Notes under the pieces: generated by a model
What the model was told of the DNA's origin: nothing
What the model saw: the letters and a program-made list of their open reading frames with translations, nothing else
The model's database searches: none
Shown: positions 5,687 through 8,477 of the stretch, piece by piece
Layout: every line of letters starts with the position of its first letter
How positions within the stretch are numbered: the first letter of the stretch is position 1
Position numbers and translations under genes: made by a program
NCBI GenBank assembly: GCA_964404985.1
Contig: CAYOMD010000045.1
Span: 1-8,477 of the forward strand
Source: Hankyongella sp964404985
Lineage (GTDB): Bacteria; Pseudomonadota; Alphaproteobacteria; Sphingomonadales; Sphingomonadaceae
Length of the DNA: 8,477 bases
Direction: 5' to 3'

Positions 5687-6556
5687 ATGAGTCGTATTAT
5701 CATTTTGCTGCTCAGCCTTGTTGCCTTCGCACCCATGGTCCACGCCCAATCCGCTGATGATGCCGCCCGCATCGAACGGATCGAGAAGGATCTGCGGGTT
5801 CTGCAACGCAAGGTTTTCCCCAAAGGCCAGCCGATCTACATCGAGCCGGAGGCTGCCACCGGCGCACCGGCGCAGGCCCCGGCCAAGCCCGATACCTCCG
5901 CGCTGGTTGCCATGCAGGAGCGGCTTGATGCTCTGGAGGCGCGCCTGCAAACGCTGACCGGCCAGCTCGAGCAGGCCAACTTCCGCCTGATGCAGATGGA
6001 AGATGGTGTCACGCGTTTCAAAAGCGACGCCGAGTTCCGGTTGAACGCGCTGGAAGGCGGCAAGGCCCCCGGCGTGGCCACGGGACCAGCCGCGCCGGTA
6101 TCACCGGTCGCCGCTGCCACCAGTGATACCGATGCTGCCAAGCCGGCAGAACCCAAGAAAAGCGTGGACGCTGTAGAGGCCGCCTATCTGGCCGCCTACA
6201 GCCTGGTCGAGGCCAAGGATCACGCCAAAGCGGCGCTGGCCCTGGCGGACTTCGTCAAGGCCAATGGCAGTTCCCGCCGCGCGTCCTACGCGCAATACTG
6301 GCTCGGGCGTGTTTACATGGTCGAGAAGAAGTTCGACGAGGCAGCGCTCGCCTTTGCCGAGGGCTATGAAAAGTTCCCCAAGGGCGAGCGGGCACCGGAC
6401 ACGCTGCTGTGGCTCGGCAAGTCGCTGGTCGCCCGTGGCCAGCCGGAGCTTGCCTGCCGTACGCTGGGCGAATTGGACGCCGCCTACAAGGCGATTGCGC
6501 GCGGTCGCCTGGCCAAGGACCTGACGGCAACCCGTAAGGACGCCAAATGTGGCTGA
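5687..6556 (+). CDS. cpoB: CpoB (YbgF), periplasmic Tol-Pal coordinator with TPRs
   Basis: CpoB/YbgF is a periplasmic protein that in E. coli binds TolA and PBP1B and couples outer-membrane constriction to septal peptidoglycan synthesis. The 289-residue product has a signal peptide 1-20 (MSRIIILLLSL, cleaved after VHA before Gln21), a short helical segment (22-44), an Ala/Pro linker, a predicted coiled coil (about 70-122, trimerisation region in the family), a second Ala/Pro/Thr linker (125-158) and TPR-like repeats (about 163-275) with YWLGRVYMVEKKFDEAALAF and DTLLWLGKSL. Two cysteines in the exported part (C257, C288) could pair. The ATG follows AGGAG (5676-5680) at 6 bases. The gene lies directly after pal, as is usual, but behind a hairpin, and its 3' end overlaps tilS by 8 bases. 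Confidence 0.93.
   Translation: MSRIIILLLSLVAFAPMVHAQSADDAARIERIEKDLRVLQRKVFPKGQPIYIEPEAATGAPAQAPAKPDTSALVAMQERLDALEARLQTLTGQLEQANFRLMQMEDGVTRFKSDAEFRLNALEGGKAPGVATGPAAPVSPVAAATSDTDAAKPAEPKKSVDAVEAAYLAAYSLVEAKDHAKAALALADFVKANGSSRRASYAQYWLGRVYMVEKKFDEAALAFAEGYEKFPKGERAPDTLLWLGKSLVARGQPELACRTLGELDAAYKAIARGRLAKDLTATRKDAKCG
6536..6540 (+). promoter_or_regulatory. Ribosome binding site fixing the tilS GTG start
   Basis: AAGGA inside the cpoB 3' end lies 8 bases before GTG 6549. It supports the overlapping GTG as the tilS start and suggests coupling to cpoB translation. Confidence 0.7.
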
Positions 6557-7823
6557 CGGACTGACGTCTGTCTTAGCCCAAACACTTGCCCGTCTTCTGC
6601 CGACCCCGGTGGAACGCCTGGCCGTCGCCGTCTCCGGCGGCTCGGATAGCTTGGCCCTTGCCCTGCTGGCGCAAGCGGCGCTGCCGGGCCGCATCACCGC
6701 TCTGACCGTCGATCATAATCTGCGCGCCGACTCAGCGCATGAGGCCGGGCAAGTCGGGCGCTGGCTGGCAGCGCACGACATACCGCATCACATCCTGCGC
6801 TGGGACACGCCGGCCACAACGAGCCTGCAGGAGGCCGCGCGCGACGCCCGCTACACGCTGATGGCAAACTGGTGTGTGCACGCCGGCATATCCGTCCTGG
6901 CGACCGGCCATACCGCCGATGACCAAGCTGAGACGCTGCTCGCCCGGCTCGCGCGCGGTGCCGGCCTTGCGGGCATGGCGGGCATCCGCGTGGCCAGGCC
7001 GCTTGCTGAGGGGGTGACGGTGGTGCGTCCGCTGCTGGCGCACCGCCGCGCCGATCTGCAGGCATGGCTGCAGGCGCTGGGCCAGCCCTGGATCAGCGAT
7101 CCGTCCAACGAAGACACGCGCTTCGAGCGGGTGCGCTGGCGGGCCGCACTGACACAACTGCCGGAATTGACCCCGGATGCTGTGGCCCGCACGGCAGCGC
7201 TCATGGCTGACCTCGACGCACAGCTGGATGCGGCTGCCACCGACTGGATCGAGGGCCATGTGAAGCTGCTGCCCGGCGGCGTGTTCTGGGTGTCGAGCGC
7301 CCCTGCCCCGCTCCCGGAGTTGCGCCTGCGGGCTCTGGAGCGTGTGATCGCCGCCACCTCCGGCCTGCTGCCCGAGCGGGCGGATGTCGCCGCCGCCCTG
7401 ACGCGCGGCGCACCGACGACCTGCGGCGGTGTGAAGCTGGAACCCGTGGTGGACGGTGTGCTCTGCATGCGGGAGGCGGGCCGGATAGACGCGCACCTGA
7501 CGACCCCTGCCGAGAATGCCCTGTGGGACCGTCGCTTCCGGGTCACTGCGTCACAAGACGGCGAGATCCGCGCGCTGGGAGAGGCCGGCTGGCCGCTGGC
7601 GCTTGCGGCCTGGCCGGGCCTGCGCGCACTGGATATGCCTTACAGCGCCCGCTGCGCGCTGCCTGCGCTCTGGCGGGGGGATCACCTGCTGGCGCTGGGC
7701 GGTGGCGGCAACGCTCTGGCGACGTTGCTGCCCGCTTCGGCGCAGCTGGATGCAGAATTCATCGGGATCGCAAACATGCGACATTCGCCATCTTTGTTTC
7801 TTTACCCGGCCACCATATCTTAG
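6549..7823 (+). CDS. tilS: TilS, tRNA(Ile)-lysidine synthase
   Basis: TilS is the cytoplasmic ATP-dependent enzyme that attaches lysine to C34 of the CAU-anticodon isoleucine tRNA, switching it from methionine to isoleucine identity and AUG to AUA reading; it is normally essential. The 424-residue protein has the N-type ATP-pyrophosphatase PP-loop SGGSDS (29-34), VDHNLR (54-59), TGHTADDQAETLLARLARG (119-137) with GLAGMAGI, and the TilS-specific ISDPSNEDTRFERVRWR (182-198). A divergent C-terminal region follows, with WDRRF and LPALWRGD blocks. The full-length TilS C-terminal domain of E. coli is not obvious, and shorter forms are usual in alphaproteobacteria. GTG 6549 overlaps cpoB by 8 bases. 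The final residues coincide with an AT-richer stretch that may hold the ftsH promoter. Confidence 0.95.
   Translation: MADGLTSVLAQTLARLLPTPVERLAVAVSGGSDSLALALLAQAALPGRITALTVDHNLRADSAHEAGQVGRWLAAHDIPHHILRWDTPATTSLQEAARDARYTLMANWCVHAGISVLATGHTADDQAETLLARLARGAGLAGMAGIRVARPLAEGVTVVRPLLAHRRADLQAWLQALGQPWISDPSNEDTRFERVRWRAALTQLPELTPDAVARTAALMADLDAQLDAAATDWIEGHVKLLPGGVFWVSSAPAPLPELRLRALERVIAATSGLLPERADVAAALTRGAPTTCGGVKLEPVVDGVLCMREAGRIDAHLTTPAENALWDRRFRVTASQDGEIRALGEAGWPLALAAWPGLRALDMPYSARCALPALWRGDHLLALGGGGNALATLLPASAQLDAEFIGIANMRHSPSLFLYPATIS
7792..7818 (+). promoter_or_regulatory. Possible heat-shock-type promoter for ftsH
   Basis: CTTTGTT (7792-7798) and CACCATAT (7811-7818), 12 bases apart, resemble the sigma-32 pattern CTTGAAA - N11-16 - CCCCATNT, with several mismatches in the -35 and one clear mismatch in the -10. 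A housekeeping reading of the same stretch (TTGTTT 7794-7799, 16 bases, TATCTT 7816-7821) is also possible. ftsH is a heat-shock gene in several proteobacteria. The stretch lies inside the last codons of tilS. Confidence 0.35.
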
Positions 7824-7835
7824 ACACATGACTCA

Positions 7836-7851
7836 GGCGCGACCCCGCGCC
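7836..7851 (+). promoter_or_regulatory. Perfect GC hairpin in the ftsH leader
   Basis: GGCGCG (7836-7841) and CGCGCC (7846-7851) form six GC pairs around the tetraloop ACCC. The hairpin ends 6 bases before the AAGGA ribosome site (7858-7862) of ftsH and has no T tract, so it is not a terminator. It could stabilise the mRNA 5' end or influence initiation. Confidence 0.5.
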
Positions 7852-7867
7852 GCAGGAAAGGAAGACG

Positions 7868-8477
7868 ATGTCCGACAAGCGTGGACCGAACACGATGGGG
7901 CGCAGTGTGGCGCTGTGGGCCGTGATTATTGTGGTGCTGGTGGTATTGTTCCAGATGCTCGGCACACCGACATCCCGCACTGTGGTCAGCGATCTCGCCT
8001 ACTCCGATTTTCTGACCCAGGTGGACGAAGGCAAGGTCCGTGAGGTCGAGATTCGCGGGCAGGAGTTGGTCGGCGCGATGTCCGACGGCCAGACATTCCG
8101 GACCAATGCCCCCAACGATCCGAACCTGATCGACCGGCTGAAGACCAAGAACGTCCACTTCAAGGTCCAGCGCGAGGAAGGCCGCAGCCTGCTGATGTCG
8201 ATCCTCATCCAGCTGTTGCCGTTCCTGCTGATCATTGGCATCTGGTTCGTCATCATGCGGCAGATGCAGGGCTCCAGCGGCCGCGGTGCCATGGGCTTCG
8301 GCAAGAGCCGGGCACGCCTGCTGACGGAAAAGCAGGGCCGCGTGACCTTCGACGATGTCGCCGGCATCGACGAGGCCCGCGAGGAGCTGCAGGAAATCGT
8401 CGACTTCCTGAAGGACCCGCAGAAGTTCCAGCGCCTGGGCGGCAAGATCCCCAAGGGCGTGCTGCTGGTCGGCCCGC
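7868..8477 (+). CDS. ftsH: FtsH, membrane AAA+ zinc protease (5' part)
   Basis: FtsH is the inner-membrane ATP-dependent metalloprotease that removes misassembled membrane proteins and selected regulators. Only the first 203 codons are in the window; the frame is open to the edge. Visible parts are a short cytoplasmic tail, transmembrane helix 1 (about 13-31, VALWAVIIVVLVVLFQML), the periplasmic FtsH_ext domain (32-105, including VSDLAYSDFL), helix 2 (about 108-130), the linker MGFGKSRARL (142-151) and the start of the AAA+ module, VTFDDVAGIDEAREEL (159-174), followed by IPKGVLLVGP (194-203). The sequence stops as Walker A begins, so the second region of homology and the HEXXH zinc site are not seen. 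ATG 7868 follows AAGGA (7858-7862) at 5 bases. The gene starts 44 bases after tilS. Confidence 0.96.
   Translation, partial: MSDKRGPNTMGRSVALWAVIIVVLVVLFQMLGTPTSRTVVSDLAYSDFLTQVDEGKVREVEIRGQELVGAMSDGQTFRTNAPNDPNLIDRLKTKNVHFKVQREEGRSLLMSILIQLLPFLLIIGIWFVIMRQMQGSSGRGAMGFGKSRARLLTEKQGRVTFDDVAGIDEAREELQEIVDFLKDPQKFQRLGGKIPKGVLLVGP

Noticed and set aside
7828..8043. Upstream ATG frame overlapping the ftsH start (71 codons)
   Set aside because: It has no ribosome binding site and overlaps the clearly real ftsH reading frame; the translated product has no recognisable character.
1..8477. A novel defence, mobile or biosynthetic system
   Set aside because: All coding space is explained by conserved housekeeping and Tol-Pal genes; I found no integrase, transposase, terminal repeats, CRISPR repeats, tRNA or rRNA, and no unexplained gap over 300 bases (the largest gap is the 120-base tolB-pal spacer).

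Overview
The window is one GC-rich, tightly packed, entirely plus-strand stretch. It carries a conserved alphaproteobacterial core locus: ruvB - ybgC - tolQ - tolR - tolA - tolB - pal - cpoB - tilS - ftsH (5' part only). Gene order and protein style (Pro/Glu-rich short TolA, Pal with a GHCDERGT motif, cpoB followed by tilS and ftsH) suggest an alphaproteobacterium, possibly from the Caulobacterales/Maricaulales/Hyphomonadaceae area. That placement is an inference from recall of gene order and composition, not from a search.

Layout. Bases 16-1035 encode the RuvB Holliday-junction motor. YbgC thioesterase (1035-1517) shares one base with ruvB. The inner-membrane Tol motor TolQ-TolR-TolA follows (1527-3471), with gaps of only 2-9 bases. 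The periplasmic propeller TolB starts at a GTG at 3512, fixed by a strong ribosome binding site. A 120-base gap holds a recognisable promoter, then the outer-membrane lipoprotein Pal (4988-5551) and a strong hairpin at 5575-5605 that looks like a terminator or attenuator. CpoB (5687-6556) has its own ribosome binding site and possibly a weak promoter. tilS overlaps cpoB by 8 bases from a GTG start (6549-7823). ftsH begins at 7868 behind a possible heat-shock-type promoter and a perfect GC hairpin, and is cut by the window edge just as its Walker A motif begins.

How the genes work together. TolQ/TolR form a proton-driven motor that energises TolA. TolA reaches through the periplasm to TolB and Pal, pulling on Pal-peptidoglycan links so the outer membrane constricts with the septum. 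CpoB links this machine to peptidoglycan synthesis. YbgC is the usual operon partner with a probable acyl-CoA thioesterase role. RuvB (recombination), TilS (tRNA-Ile lysidinylation) and FtsH (membrane protease) are housekeeping neighbours.

I see no mobile element, CRISPR array, RNA gene or undescribed system. The notable observations are small: two tandem in-phase A_AAA_AAG slippery heptamers in tolA, polyproline tracts in Pal, a repeat-containing pal promoter region, the pal/cpoB hairpin, and the ftsH leader architecture.
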